IMG/VR virus record: IMGVR_UViG_3300029258_003236
Location: 1 to 44,345 of that record
Direction: 5' to 3' (one strand)
Length of the DNA: 44,345 bases
Source: a virus
Shown: one piece after another, positions 17,578 to 24,721 of the stretch
Layout of the letters: each line of letters begins with the position of its first letter
How positions within the stretch are numbered: the stretch's first letter is position 1
Made by a program: the position numbers and the translations under genes
Notes under the pieces: model-generated
The model's input: only the letters and a program-made list of their open reading frames with translations
The model's database searches: none
Told to the model about the DNA's origin: nothing

Positions 17578-19008
17578 TTAGGCTCCTAACCACCCGTGGG
17601 TTCCAGTGGCCCGCATAGGGGGCAAGTAGGAACTAGACCGTCGGGGCCTCTGGGTGATCCGATACCCCTCTCCGGCTCCCACCATCCCGTATTCTGCAGC
17701 CTCACAGACGTGGGACCACCAGTTCTTATCCGGTTTATCGTGATATTTCTCATCCCCCACCACCTGCATCCGTTTGTAGATGAATTTGGAGGAGAGACCT
17801 TTGCGGAGAGCCTTGCAGCTTGGGTCAATGATGAGACCCGGTTCCCCATCGATCATTCGGGATAGGGGAGCAGCCAGAGCCTCTCGGCGGAGGGTGGGGT
17901 CCTGGGATGGGGCGGGCTGAATGTTGAAGCCAAGGGCCTCCAGAATTTGGAGGGGGGTGGAGGAGTCCACCTGGTTTCTCTGGACTCCGGCGGGATCCCC
18001 GAACATCTCGATTTGGAATCCGTCCAGTTCGGAGAGAATATAGGGTAATAGTTCCAGTTCCCCGAAGCGTTTGACCCCAATGTCCTCCGTCGCTATCTCG
18101 TGGAATAGACGCCACTGGCCGTTGGCGGCCTGCTGGAAGAAGGCGGCAGCGGGGGTGAGGCCGAAGTCCAGTCCCACTACGGTCCGAAGTCGGGGATCGG
18201 GGACTATGGTGGAGGGGGCGCAGTGGGTGGCATCGGCATACTCGGGGTGGACCCTCTTCCCCTCCTCTACATATCCAAATTGGTTGCAATAATAAACCCG
18301 AACATACGATTCCGCTTTCCCCGCTAACCTCTTGAGGTAGTAGTCATGGCCCCCGTTGAGATTGCGTATATTCTCGGCCTTGGGGTTGGGGACGAAAGAT
18401 CCGCGAAATTCCTTGAGTGCTCCGGGCTGGGTGAAGAACTCCCAACCTTCGGGGGGATTGGCCTCCAATTCGAACCACCAGTGGTCCTCATCGGGGGCAT
18501 TGGTATCCATGAACACCCCGCCCCAGGTGCAACCCTCGTCCATGCGGGAGGGGTACTGCTCAACTCGGTCTCCCAGGGTATCGATGACGGCCTTGGGCAC
18601 CTCCCGTGCCTCATTCACCCACCCTCCGGTCACTTCCATGGATAGGAGCTTCGCAATATCGTCGGGCCGGTCCAGGGCGCGGAACATGACCTCGCAGTGG
18701 ATATCGTTGAATTGGAGAAGATGGACCATGGAGCGGCGATTGACCTTGCCGAAGACATCTTCGGGGAACCACATCAGCCAAGTCTTGAGGGTAGTGTCCT
18801 CCAGCTCCCGATAGGTGTTGCGGATTACCGCCCAGCGGGTGCGGCGGACTCCGGATTGGGAAGGGGCCTGGCGTCGGGCGCGGTTGATAATCTCGATACA
18901 CATGGCCGTGGACTTTCCGCTACGGACGGGACCCCGCAGTCCCCGGTAGAAGGCATCGGACTTGTGAAGTTGGGAGGGCGTTGGCTCCGCTATATAGTGG
19001 ATCTTCAT
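17578..19008 (-). CDS. terL: Terminase large subunit
   Basis: 476 aa. The ATPase domain has Walker A GPVRSGKST (26-34) and Walker B-like MEVTGGWVNEAREV (125-138). The RNase H-fold nuclease shows VVGLDFGLTP (D282), the MFGDPAG segment (D339), and a late acidic/His region (NWWSHVCEAAEYGM). It is the packaging motor and cuts DNA into the portal. GGAGAG lies upstream, and the start overlaps the sulfotransferase-like stop. The missing canonical DE pair in Walker B (NEA instead) is seen in several phage terminases. Confidence 0.95.
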   Translation of the reverse strand: MKIHYIAEPTPSQLHKSDAFYRGLRGPVRSGKSTAMCIEIINRARRQAPSQSGVRRTRWAVIRNTYRELEDTTLKTWLMWFPEDVFGKVNRRSMVHLLQFNDIHCEVMFRALDRPDDIAKLLSMEVTGGWVNEAREVPKAVIDTLGDRVEQYPSRMDEGCTWGGVFMDTNAPDEDHWWFELEANPPEGWEFFTQPGALKEFRGSFVPNPKAENIRNLNGGHDYYLKRLAGKAESYVRVYYCNQFGYVEEGKRVHPEYADATHCAPSTIVPDPRLRTVVGLDFGLTPAAAFFQQAANGQWRLFHEIATEDIGVKRFGELELLPYILSELDGFQIEMFGDPAGVQRNQVDSSTPLQILEALGFNIQPAPSQDPTLRREALAAPLSRMIDGEPGLIIDPSCKALRKGLSSKFIYKRMQVVGDEKYHDKPDKNWWSHVCEAAEYGMVGAGEGYRITQRPRRSSSYLPPMRATGTHGWLGA

Positions 19009-19529
19009 CGGCTCTCCAATTCTCCAAATTTGAAGAATCCGGGCCGGGGGTCCCGGCGGACCACGGGATCGGAGTCTATCGGTCTACCCACAAATCTGGA
19101 CACCCTCTTGGCCTGTTTGGGGGGGTTGTCCAGTAATGAGTTGAAGGAGACGGTCAACACCTTCTTTCCCATAACTTTGAAGACTCTGGGGATCTTGTAG
19201 TTTACTTCCTTGATGAATGCGGGAGAATGGAAGCGTCCGGCCATGAGGGCCTGGGAGGCGGCCTGCTGTCGGGGAGCGCGGGTCATCCATATCACACGAC
19301 AGTCCAGGTCCACGGGTATGTGCATAACTAAAGGGAAAAGGATCTTAACAGCCCCCTGCAGGTCGAGAAGCCACTGGTTGTCCTCTGCCAGGTTGTTGAG
19401 CTTCTCCATTTCGTAGCTTCGGGGTTCATCGGCAAGGGTCGACACCCCGCTCACATCCAGCATCCTCATCATGAGACTGGTTCCGGACCGGGGCTGTCCC
19501 GAAACTACGATAAGTTTGGGGTCACCCAT
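19005..19529 (-). CDS. Sulfotransferase-like P-loop protein
   Basis: 174 aa from the second ATG at 19529, best spaced from GGAGG. LIVVSGQPRSGTSLMMRML (7-24) is the 5'-phosphosulfate-binding loop of sulfotransferases, and CRVIWMTRAPRQQAASQ (77-93, R84 and S92) matches the 3'-phosphate-binding motif. The C-terminal VLTVSFNSLLDNPPKQAKRV...FVGRPID also follows the family. It would transfer sulfate from PAPS to a hydroxyl or amine acceptor, but the acceptor is unknown. It is short for the family (usually 250-300 aa), so a minimal domain. Overlaps at both ends place it firmly inside the terminase operon. Confidence 0.82.
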   Translation of the reverse strand: MGDPKLIVVSGQPRSGTSLMMRMLDVSGVSTLADEPRSYEMEKLNNLAEDNQWLLDLQGAVKILFPLVMHIPVDLDCRVIWMTRAPRQQAASQALMAGRFHSPAFIKEVNYKIPRVFKVMGKKVLTVSFNSLLDNPPKQAKRVSRFVGRPIDSDPVVRRDPRPGFFKFGELESR

Positions 19530-19920
19530 CATCCCCTCCAATATCGAAGACCATGGTAACTTTCTTGTTCCCGAAGTCCAACTTGGCCTGGGGATTGAAT
19601 TTCTTTTTGTAGGCTTTGAGCAGAAACATGAGGAGATTGTCGGAATATTTGCGGACCTGCCCCACCTCTTCCCCCTGGTGGTATACCGGCTCCAGTACCC
19701 CCTCAACTGCCCGTCGGCGGGCCTCTTCTTCCACCATATCGTATCCCGCGTCCAGTGCCTCACGGATCTTTTGGTCGAAGTCTTCATCCTTCTTCCGCGC
19801 CCGATACAAATTGGAGTGGTGGACTCCCATCAGCCTGCAGACTGCAGTGACATTCGGGAGAACCACGAGCATCTCCAGGAATTGCTCTTTGAATTCGGCG
19901 GTAATCTTCGATTCTGCCAT
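19522..19920 (-). CDS. terS: Terminase small subunit
   Basis: 132 aa from the ATG at 19920, chosen for its GAGAGGAT ribosome site. The N-terminal helix-turn-helix (VLPNVTAVCRLMGVHHSNLYRARKKD, about residues 21-46) would bind the packaging site. The helical middle (REALDAGYDMVEEEARRRAVEG) fits an oligomerisation region. The segment SDNLLMFLLKAYKKKFNPQ is frequent in TerS proteins of this type. It is the first gene of the late arm and faces the repeat-rich control region. Confidence 0.88.
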   Translation of the reverse strand: MAESKITAEFKEQFLEMLVVLPNVTAVCRLMGVHHSNLYRARKKDEDFDQKIREALDAGYDMVEEEARRRAVEGVLEPVYHQGEEVGQVRKYSDNLLMFLLKAYKKKFNPQAKLDFGNKKVTMVFDIGGDDG

Positions 19921-19981
19921 ATATCCTCTCATTATGGAGGGGGTGGGGAGTGGCGGCGTCCCCCCACCCCGTGGTGCGGAA

Positions 19982-20010
19982 AAGACGACAAAAAGGAGGA
20001 AATGTCGTCT
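19982..20010. promoter_or_regulatory. Hairpin upstream of terS
   Basis: The inverted repeat AGACGACA / TGTCGTCT has a 12-nt loop. In the minus-strand transcript leader the loop reads TTTCCTCCTTTT, which could pair with GGAGG ribosome sites. On the plus strand the same loop presents AAGGAGG just before an ATG. The role is unproven. Confidence 0.45.
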
Positions 20011-20235
20011 GGGTTGAGCTTAATGGGATCACGGGTGGAGGGGACCCGTCAACTCATTGTTTCCCGAACCCCCCTGTCCCCCGGCCCGTGGCCCACGTCT
20101 CGCATGCGGGTAGTGTTGTGTGCGGGACAATATGCAGGGGTCGGCTCCCCGTGGAAATCGAGAATGGCATAGACTATACCCTATAGGGTCGAAGGTTCGC
20201 CACAGTCCCCCCTCCCCTGGCCAGTGGGACCCAGT

Positions 20236-20416
20236 TTTGGCACGACCCTTGCAGTTGCAACTAACGTGCCAAAGCTGTGTGGCACGAGTCTTGCAGGGTG
20301 CAACTAACGTGCCACGAACCAGAGCGACCTTGGCACGGGTCTTGCAGTTGCAACTGGCGTGCCAAACCCTAGCAGCTCGGCTGGCACGAGGCTTGCAGGG
20401 TGCAAGAGGCGTGCCA
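20236..20416. repeat. Palindrome family 1: four GGCACG...CGTGCC dyads
   Basis: Four dyads of 35-38 bp occur at 20236-20273, 20279-20315, 20330-20365 and 20382-20416. Each has outer arms TGGCACG/CGTGCCA and an inner pair CTTGCA...TGCAA around a 2-3 nt centre. Half-elements recur at 20518-20535 (right half) and 20731-20747 (left half). Spacing is 43-52 bp. The nested symmetry suits cooperative binding of a dimeric protein or strong RNA/DNA hairpins. Confidence 0.9.
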
Positions 20417-20486
20417 CCGCGGCTTCCTACCTGCCAGACTTCACCCCACCTGCAGTTACCAGCCAGTCAACACCGTTAACCTTGAC

Positions 20487-20644
20487 GTTGGTTAAAGCTG
20501 ACCAGTGCTCTGCCCACTTGCAAGAAACGTGCCAAGTCCAACGGGTTGTGGTTTTAGGGAAGAAGACCACAAGCCGTTGTGGTGGGGGTCCAGGGGTGAG
20601 GTGGCCGTTGGTTAAAGCTGACCAGCGTTGGTTAAAGCTGACCA
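20487..20644. repeat. Palindrome family 2: GTTGGTTAAAGCTGACCA, three copies
   Basis: Identical 18-bp copies lie at 20487-20504, 20607-20624 and 20627-20644, the last two adjacent. Each has TTGGT/ACCA arms around TAAAGCTG. The last copy extends to CGTTGGT...ACCAACG. They are interleaved with the other families. Confidence 0.9.
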
Positions 20645-20720
20645 ACGACCCCCGAGAGGCCGGAACACGAAGACCACAAGCCGTTGTGGTTCAGACACGG
20701 AGTACACAAGCCGTTGTGGT
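20566..20720. repeat. Palindrome family 3: ACCACAAGCCGTTGTGGT, three copies
   Basis: The 18-bp palindrome (arms ACCACAA/TTGTGGT, centre GCCG) is exact at 20566-20583 and 20673-20690. A variant with one changed left arm lies at 20703-20720. A half-site GGGTTGTGGT precedes the first copy. Its outer arms ACCAC/GTGGT are shared with the elements at 21254-21291. Confidence 0.9.
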
Positions 20721-20822
20721 CTTACCGCTGTGGCACGGGGCTTGCAACGTTGGAGGGTAGGTGTCCGTTCGGGACACTGGGGCGCGACCCCCGAGGTCGC
20801 AGTTAAACAAGGAGGGGTGGAC

Positions 20823-21161
20823 GTGGAACACGAGACTACGGTAAGGCTGAGAGTGGAGAGCGACGAGCGGGACGAGCGGGAAGTCGAAGCTGCAGTCCTG
20901 GCTGACTACGAGCGGAACAAGGTAGGGGAGACCCCCGAGGGTGACGCCGTTTGGTTGGTGGAAGCGAAACCGGCCAGGTGCCTGGTTGTGCTGCTGGAGT
21001 CCAGACCCCACCAGACCGCCGAGGACAGCACGACCGTGCTGGGGTCCTACTGGAACCCCAGGGAAGCTCAACGAGCCTTGGAAGCTGAACGACAACGACA
21101 CCTGGACTCGGGGTCTGACTGTCAGGTGTGGACCGTGGAGGTTCCGCTTCCTGGCGTGTAG
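20823..21161 (+). CDS. First rightward gene, unknown small acidic protein
   Basis: 112 aa from the GTG at 20823, chosen because AAGGAGG lies 7 nt upstream after the long repeat region. The sequence is acidic and helical (VESDERDEREVEAAVLADYE), with LVVLLESRPHQ, a central YWNPREAQRALEAERQRHL helix and a C-terminal VWTVEVPL strand. I do not recognise a family. As first gene after the control region it may be expressed early. Confidence 0.65.
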   Translation: MEHETTVRLRVESDERDEREVEAAVLADYERNKVGETPEGDAVWLVEAKPARCLVVLLESRPHQTAEDSTTVLGSYWNPREAQRALEAERQRHLDSGSDCQVWTVEVPLPGV

Positions 21162-21253
21162 TAGGACGACCGTGGGGTCTGGGGTCCGGGGGTCTCCCCT
21201 GGTCCCCAGCTTCCCGGGGGTCAGGATCGCTCCAACGAGAGGGCACGAAACCG

Positions 21254-21291
21254 CCACCACAGGTGGTCAATTTTCCACCACAGGTGGTCAA
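21254..21291. repeat. Palindrome family 4: CCACCACAGGTGGTCAA, two copies
   Basis: Exact 17-bp copies lie at 21254-21270 and 21275-21291, centre to centre 21 bp (about two helical turns), 24 bp before the ATG at 21315. The ACCAC/GTGGT arms match family 3. Spacing and position suggest an operator pair or leader hairpins controlling the downstream gene. Confidence 0.85.
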
Positions 21292-21314
21292 CCACCAACA
21301 AAGGAGGACGAACG

Positions 21315-21875
21315 ATGAGACTGGACAAACGATGGAAGGACGTGGGCGTGAGCCACGGAACGATGAGAGAGGAAGACCTAATCCCGAGTTTCCTGTCTGT
21401 GCTGGAGGCGGAAGCTGGGAATATGGACCCCAGCATGCGTCAACGAGTCGCGGACATCCGGAAAGCTGCCGACTGGCTGCTGGATGAGCAGGAGTGGGAT
21501 GAGGAAGACCAGGAGACCGCCACGGATCTCACCCACGAGCTGTTTGATTTTCTGGATGAGATCGCTCCGGAGGGGTGCTGTTTCGGATCCCACGAGGGTG
21601 ACGGATCCGACTATGGCTTTTGGTCGATCCCCGAGGAGGAAGAGGACGAGATCGAGGTCATAGGCAATGGGCACTGGAGATACCTGGACCCTGATGGGTT
21701 CTTCACCTACCGGGGATCCCAATACCGATTGGACGACTTTATGGCACCAGCCTCAGCAGCACCAACCGTGATCCAGGAGCACGACGGTTATCAGCCAGAC
21801 TCCTTTTTTTCCGGGATCCTGATCGACCTACACCCGGAGGGTGACGCTGTGCGGGTGTGGACCTACATCTCTTGA
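21315..21875 (+). CDS. Conserved acidic phage protein of unknown function
   Basis: 186 aa, strongly acidic. AAGGAGGACGAACG precedes the ATG. The sequence includes ELFDFLDEIAPEGCCFGSHE followed by GDGSDYGFWSIPEEEEDE and HWRYLDPDGFFTYRGSQYRLDDF. The pattern of a helix, an APxGxxFGxHxGDGxDxGFW block and a small beta tail recurs in phage and plasmid proteins of unknown function. The acidic surface could mimic DNA, which is speculative. It is preceded by the family-4 palindromes and followed by a conserved hairpin. Confidence 0.75.
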   Translation: MRLDKRWKDVGVSHGTMREEDLIPSFLSVLEAEAGNMDPSMRQRVADIRKAADWLLDEQEWDEEDQETATDLTHELFDFLDEIAPEGCCFGSHEGDGSDYGFWSIPEEEEDEIEVIGNGHWRYLDPDGFFTYRGSQYRLDDFMAPASAAPTVIQEHDGYQPDSFFSGILIDLHPEGDAVRVWTYIS

Positions 21876-21886
21876 CGGCTTGACCA

Positions 21887-21917
21887 GGACCCTTCGCTTC
21901 ACGACAGGGGAGGGTCC
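21887..21917 (+). terminator. Intercistronic hairpin A
   Basis: Stem GGACCCT/AGGGTCC with a 17-nt loop, 12 nt after the stop at 21875. There is no U-run, so it is more likely a processing or attenuation element than a strong terminator. The flanks TTGACCAGG and CGAGCCA also flank the hairpin at 22717-22746. Confidence 0.5.
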
Positions 21918-21965
21918 GAGCCAGTCCATCAGGACCGGACAACACCAAACCAAGGAGGACGAACC

Positions 21966-22709
21966 ATGACACCAGAAGAGAGGCGGATAGCGATCAACGC
22001 GAGTAAGGAGAGAGTGGACCGGGACACGGTGATGGCGGTCCCAGCACCGGATCCCACGAAGACTTGGAACCCTGTCCCGCATGGCGACGTGCTGAGGGCT
22101 TTAGACGAGACTGCCACCCGAATGGGCATCGCGATCCGGGAAGAGAGCTATACGCTCACGAACCAGGGTCGCAATCTCTTCGGGACTTGGACCCTGGATA
22201 TGCCGATAGGGAATACCAGCTTTGTCCAACTCGGATTCCGCAATTCCTTGATGAAGACTTTCGCGGTAGGGATATGCGCAGGGACCATGGTCATCGCATG
22301 CTCCAACCTCATGTTCAAGGGTGAGTTTATGGAATTCCGGAAGCATACCAGCGGACTGAACATGGACGTGCTGCTGGAGAAAGCCGATTCCGCTCTCATG
22401 CAGATGGTCACGCAGTCCCATGCCTTGAGTGACTGGCAGGAAGGTCTCCGGACCATCGAGCTTCCCGAACCAGGATTCAAGGAGCTGACCTACGACGCCA
22501 TGGATCGAGGACTCCTGGCTCCCAACCGCTTCAAGGCTTTCCAGGAAGCCCACAAGGCCGAGGTCGAGATGAGCGGTAGCCGGACCCTGTACGAATTCCA
22601 TGGAGCGGCCACCAGGCTCATGAGATCCGTCAACCTGTTCACCATTTCAACCCGGACCCAGATGCTCCAGGGTCTCTGCGACGACTACCAGGATCGCCTG
22701 GCTGCTTAG
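21966..22709 (+). CDS. DUF932-type phage/plasmid protein
   Basis: 247 aa. The block WNPVPHGDVLRALDETATRM, the LTNQGRNLFGTWTLDMP segment, LGFRNSLMKTFAVGICAGTM and SNLMFKGEFMEFRKHT are the signature of the DUF932 (phage/plasmid-like) family, complete in length here. The biochemical function is unknown; members are frequent in phage early regions and plasmids. The ribosome site AAGGAGGACGAACC is nearly identical to that of the preceding gene. It is followed by intercistronic hairpin B. Confidence 0.85.
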   Translation: MTPEERRIAINASKERVDRDTVMAVPAPDPTKTWNPVPHGDVLRALDETATRMGIAIREESYTLTNQGRNLFGTWTLDMPIGNTSFVQLGFRNSLMKTFAVGICAGTMVIACSNLMFKGEFMEFRKHTSGLNMDVLLEKADSALMQMVTQSHALSDWQEGLRTIELPEPGFKELTYDAMDRGLLAPNRFKAFQEAHKAEVEMSGSRTLYEFHGAATRLMRSVNLFTISTRTQMLQGLCDDYQDRLAA

Positions 22710-22716
22710 TTGACCA

Positions 22717-22746
22717 GGGTCTCCCTTCGGGGATGGAGGGAGATCC
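22717..22746 (+). terminator. Intercistronic hairpin B
   Basis: Stem GGGTCTCCCT/AGGGAGATCC (one G-U pair) with a 10-nt loop directly after the DUF932 gene. It has no U-run. It shares the TTGACCAGG and CGAGCCA flanks with hairpin A, indicating a repeated element. Confidence 0.5.
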
Positions 22747-22820
22747 GAGCCAATTAACCAGTTGGAGAGAGGAGGTGAAACCAGTCAACCGTCAACCACC
22801 AACCATAGGAGGGTAGCACC

Positions 22821-23003
22821 ATGTTAAACGTGACGACCGAAACCAAAGGGAAGAAGCTCATCATCACCGTGGACACCAGCGAGGAGCACGGGCTCAGCAA
22901 ATCCGGGAAGACGAAGATCATCGCTAGCACCCGAGGGAACGTGGACGTTGGTGACGGGGTCTTTGTCGGACTCAACGTGTACCGGTATGCTGACCCCAAG
23001 TAA
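22821..23003 (+). CDS. Small conserved phage protein
   Basis: 60 aa, beta-rich: KLIITVDTSEEHGLSKSGKT then KIIASTRGNVDVGDGVFVGLNVYR. The pattern L-T-I-x-V-D-x-S...SKSGKT..IASTxG recurs in short proteins of many phages, with no known function. TAGGAGGGTAGCACC precedes the ATG. It is the shortest of the well-conserved early genes here and is followed by a GC-rich hairpin. Confidence 0.75.
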   Translation: MLNVTTETKGKKLIITVDTSEEHGLSKSGKTKIIASTRGNVDVGDGVFVGLNVYRYADPK

Positions 23004-23016
23004 CCCCAAACCCGAA

Positions 23017-23041
23017 GCCCCCGGCCTTCATGCGCGGGGGC
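23017..23041 (+). terminator. Intercistronic hairpin C
   Basis: GC-only stem GCCCCCG/CGGGGGC with an 11-nt loop, 14 nt after the stop at 23003, without a U-run. Its sequence is unrelated to hairpins A and B but its position is equivalent. Confidence 0.5.
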
Positions 23042-23060
23042 GCGATCAAGGAGGAGACCT

Positions 23061-23231
23061 ATGGCCACCAAGTGCAGGTGCAAGCATGGTCTGATCAAGG
23101 AGCACTGTGCCCTTTGCAACCCGGACCCGAAGCGGAAGCCCCGGCGGTATAGCGGAACGACCAGAGGTGTCGGTCGGATGAGGGCAGACTGCAGACCCAT
23201 GATGATCTGGGCACAACCGTTGACCCCTTGA
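23061..23231 (+). CDS. Small Cys-rich zinc-ribbon-like protein
   Basis: 56 aa. GGAGGAGACCT precedes the ATG. The N-terminus MATKCRCKHGLIKEHCALCN has paired CxC and CxxC knuckles plus two His, a likely zinc site. The rest is basic (PKRKPRRYSGTTRGVGRMR). It may be a small nucleic-acid-binding or host-takeover protein; no family is recognised. Its last codons overlap the -35 element of the promoter at 23228. Confidence 0.6.
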   Translation: MATKCRCKHGLIKEHCALCNPDPKRKPRRYSGTTRGVGRMRADCRPMMIWAQPLTP

Positions 23232-23256
23232 CAAGCACCACCCGAGGTGCTATGCT
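23228..23256 (+). promoter_or_regulatory. Sigma-70 promoter with operator in spacer
   Basis: TTGACA (23228-23233), a 17-bp spacer, then TATGCT (23251-23256). A palindrome AGCACC-ACCCGA-GGTGCT (23234-23251) fills the spacer and touches the -10 box, an arrangement typical of repressible phage promoters. It drives the gene at 23327 and probably its downstream partners to the terminator at 24840. Confidence 0.75.
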
Positions 23257-23326
23257 GAACGGATTACAGGCGGCGGCCTTACGAGGCGGCCATTCACCCA
23301 CCACCATCAAATCGAGGAGGAGAACC

Positions 23327-24007
23327 ATGAACAGCACGATCCGGACGAGTGTACCCAAGGCCAAGGAAGTGAAGACGCTGAACGCCATCAACACCAAACA
23401 CCTAAAGACCAAGGTCAACCTGGAGATCCGCACAGACGGGGATACGCAACCGGCAGCGGATTGGATCGCGGATCTGGCCGAGGACATCAAGGCACTGGAC
23501 GCCGGTAACCAGCCGCTGTCCAAGCTGGAATGGTCCGTGGAGGGGGCACCGGCCATAGGCCGACTCGTCAACCGATCCGTCAATGCCCTGGCCAAGATCG
23601 GTCTGGAGCTGTCCACCCTGGAGTGGGAAGACGGCAGCGGGGTGGTCACGGTTGGAGGGGATCTGGGATACGGATCCAACCTTCCTCACCTGGCCGAGCT
23701 TCTTTTTCGCATGGCCGACCGTGCAAGCTCCAAAATGGGGCATACCCACCATCCCCTCACCACCTACGACCTGAAACAGGCCATCGGACTGGTCTACGAC
23801 CTCCGACAGGGGAACGGTAAGGACCTGGACGAATGGTTTGGGGTGAGGGAATTGACCATCCTGGAGGAGACCAAGGCGGCCAAGGCCAAGGCGGCCAAAG
23901 CGGCCAAAGCGGCCAAGGGGAAGAAGGCGGACCCTACCAAACCGAAGTCCAAACCCAAACCGAAAGCGGAGGGGGAGGCCGCGAACCTGACCGATCTGGC
24001 CGAATGA
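23327..24007 (+). CDS. Conserved phage protein with Lys/Ala-rich tail
   Basis: 226 aa from the ATG at 23327 (GAGGAGG upstream), downstream of the sigma-70 promoter. The N-terminal half is a mixed alpha/beta domain (INTKHLKTKVNLEIRTD, then ADWIADLAEDIKALDAG). The centre has RLVNRSVNALAKIGLELSTL. The tail (about residues 185-216) is a K-A-A-K repeat followed by a PKSKPKPK stretch, resembling histone-like DNA-binding tails. No enzyme motif was seen. It overlaps the next gene (ATGA). Confidence 0.65.
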   Translation: MNSTIRTSVPKAKEVKTLNAINTKHLKTKVNLEIRTDGDTQPAADWIADLAEDIKALDAGNQPLSKLEWSVEGAPAIGRLVNRSVNALAKIGLELSTLEWEDGSGVVTVGGDLGYGSNLPHLAELLFRMADRASSKMGHTHHPLTTYDLKQAIGLVYDLRQGNGKDLDEWFGVRELTILEETKAAKAKAAKAAKAAKGKKADPTKPKSKPKPKAEGEAANLTDLAE

Positions 24008-24423
24008 TCGAGTGTTCCCCCATGTCGGCACGACTGACACCGGGGGCTTGCCAGATCAACTGCCGGATAGCGGAGGAAACCCGTCAAGCCCTGGAGTCCG
24101 GGGAGGAGACCCTGTTCACCCTCCCCGACTACAGGGTCAACCGGATGCTGGTCTGCAGCTCCTGTCCCCGGTCCACCATGCGGGACGCGTCGACCAGCGC
24201 GATCTTCCGACAGGGAATGGCTCAATTGATCGACAAGATAGACAGTTACAACGAGTGGGGACCCGATCCCGAACTTTCCCGGCTCCACTCCCAGGAGCGG
24301 GAACGGAAATGGAGAGAGGACAACGCGGAGCTGATCCGTCAACGCGGACAGCAGCGGCGACTAAACGACAGAATCCACAGACTAAGGAGGGAATATGGAC
24401 GCGAAGACCAGGAAGACGATTGA
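24004..24423 (+). CDS. Small Cys-containing protein
   Basis: 139 aa starting at the ATGA overlap. Cysteines are spaced as two knuckles: ACQINC (about residues 17-22) and CSSC (about 51-54), separated by a short helix-strand (TRQALESGEETLFTLPDYRV). This is compatible with a treble-clef zinc site. The C-terminal half is highly charged and helical (ERERKWREDNAELIRQRGQQ). The function is unknown; a nucleic-acid-binding or adaptor role would fit. Confidence 0.6.
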   Translation: MIECSPMSARLTPGACQINCRIAEETRQALESGEETLFTLPDYRVNRMLVCSSCPRSTMRDASTSAIFRQGMAQLIDKIDSYNEWGPDPELSRLHSQERERKWREDNAELIRQRGQQRRLNDRIHRLRREYGREDQEDD

Positions 24424-24721
24424 GGGGGCCATTCGGACTAGGGCAAAGGCCAAAGCCCTGGAGGCCGAGGCCAAACAGCTAAAGGCGGAGTCGAACGATA
24501 TCCTTCTCCCCCTGATGACGGCACATGAACTGAAAGATTACACCATCAAGGGCTTGGGCAAGGCCACAGTCAAGACCAGTAAGGGGTCCAATGTCAACAT
24601 CCCCAAGCTCCGGGAGAACATGCTGCTGGCCGGGATCGCCATCGAGGACGTGGACCAGATCCTGGAGGACAGCAGCACCTCATGGTCCCGGGAATATGTT
24701 GAATTCCGGGAGGAGAGATGA
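24395..24721 (+). CDS. Small coiled-coil phage protein
   Basis: 108 aa. AAGGAGGGAAT precedes the ATG, which overlaps the preceding gene by 29 nt. The N-terminal helix (AIRTRAKAKALEAEAKQLKA) is a likely coiled coil. A short beta segment (DYTIKGLGKATVKTSKGSNV) and a helical end (LRENMLLAGIAIEDVDQILE) follow. Similar short proteins occur near phage replication genes. No function is known. Confidence 0.65.
   Translation: MDAKTRKTIEGAIRTRAKAKALEAEAKQLKAESNDILLPLMTAHELKDYTIKGLGKATVKTSKGSNVNIPKLRENMLLAGIAIEDVDQILEDSSTSWSREYVEFREER

Larger units (their letters stand above)
19921..20822. other. Gene-free, repeat-rich control region
   Basis: About 900 bp between the divergent late and rightward arms. 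I see no convincing gene. It holds a small hairpin at 19982-20010, a palindromic CCCTATAGGG at 20179-20188, and three interspersed families of hyphenated palindromes from 20236 to 20747. Candidate roles are replication origin, operator array or packaging (pac) region. No promoter close to the sigma-70 consensus stood out on either strand. Confidence 0.75.

Noticed and set aside
20002-20172. 56-codon plus-strand frame with AAGGAGG before its ATG
   Set aside because: The spacing from GGAGG to ATG is only 2 nt, the ribosome site lies in a hairpin loop, and the peptide shows no conserved pattern.
20179-20188. T7-type promoter core at CCCTATAGGG
   Set aside because: The upstream T7-like recognition bases are missing and the genome has no single-subunit RNA polymerase gene; the motif is a short palindrome.
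20236-20416. CRISPR array
   Set aside because: The repeats are themselves dyads, with 5-16 bp between elements and not uniform; there are no unique spacers of constant length and no cas genes.
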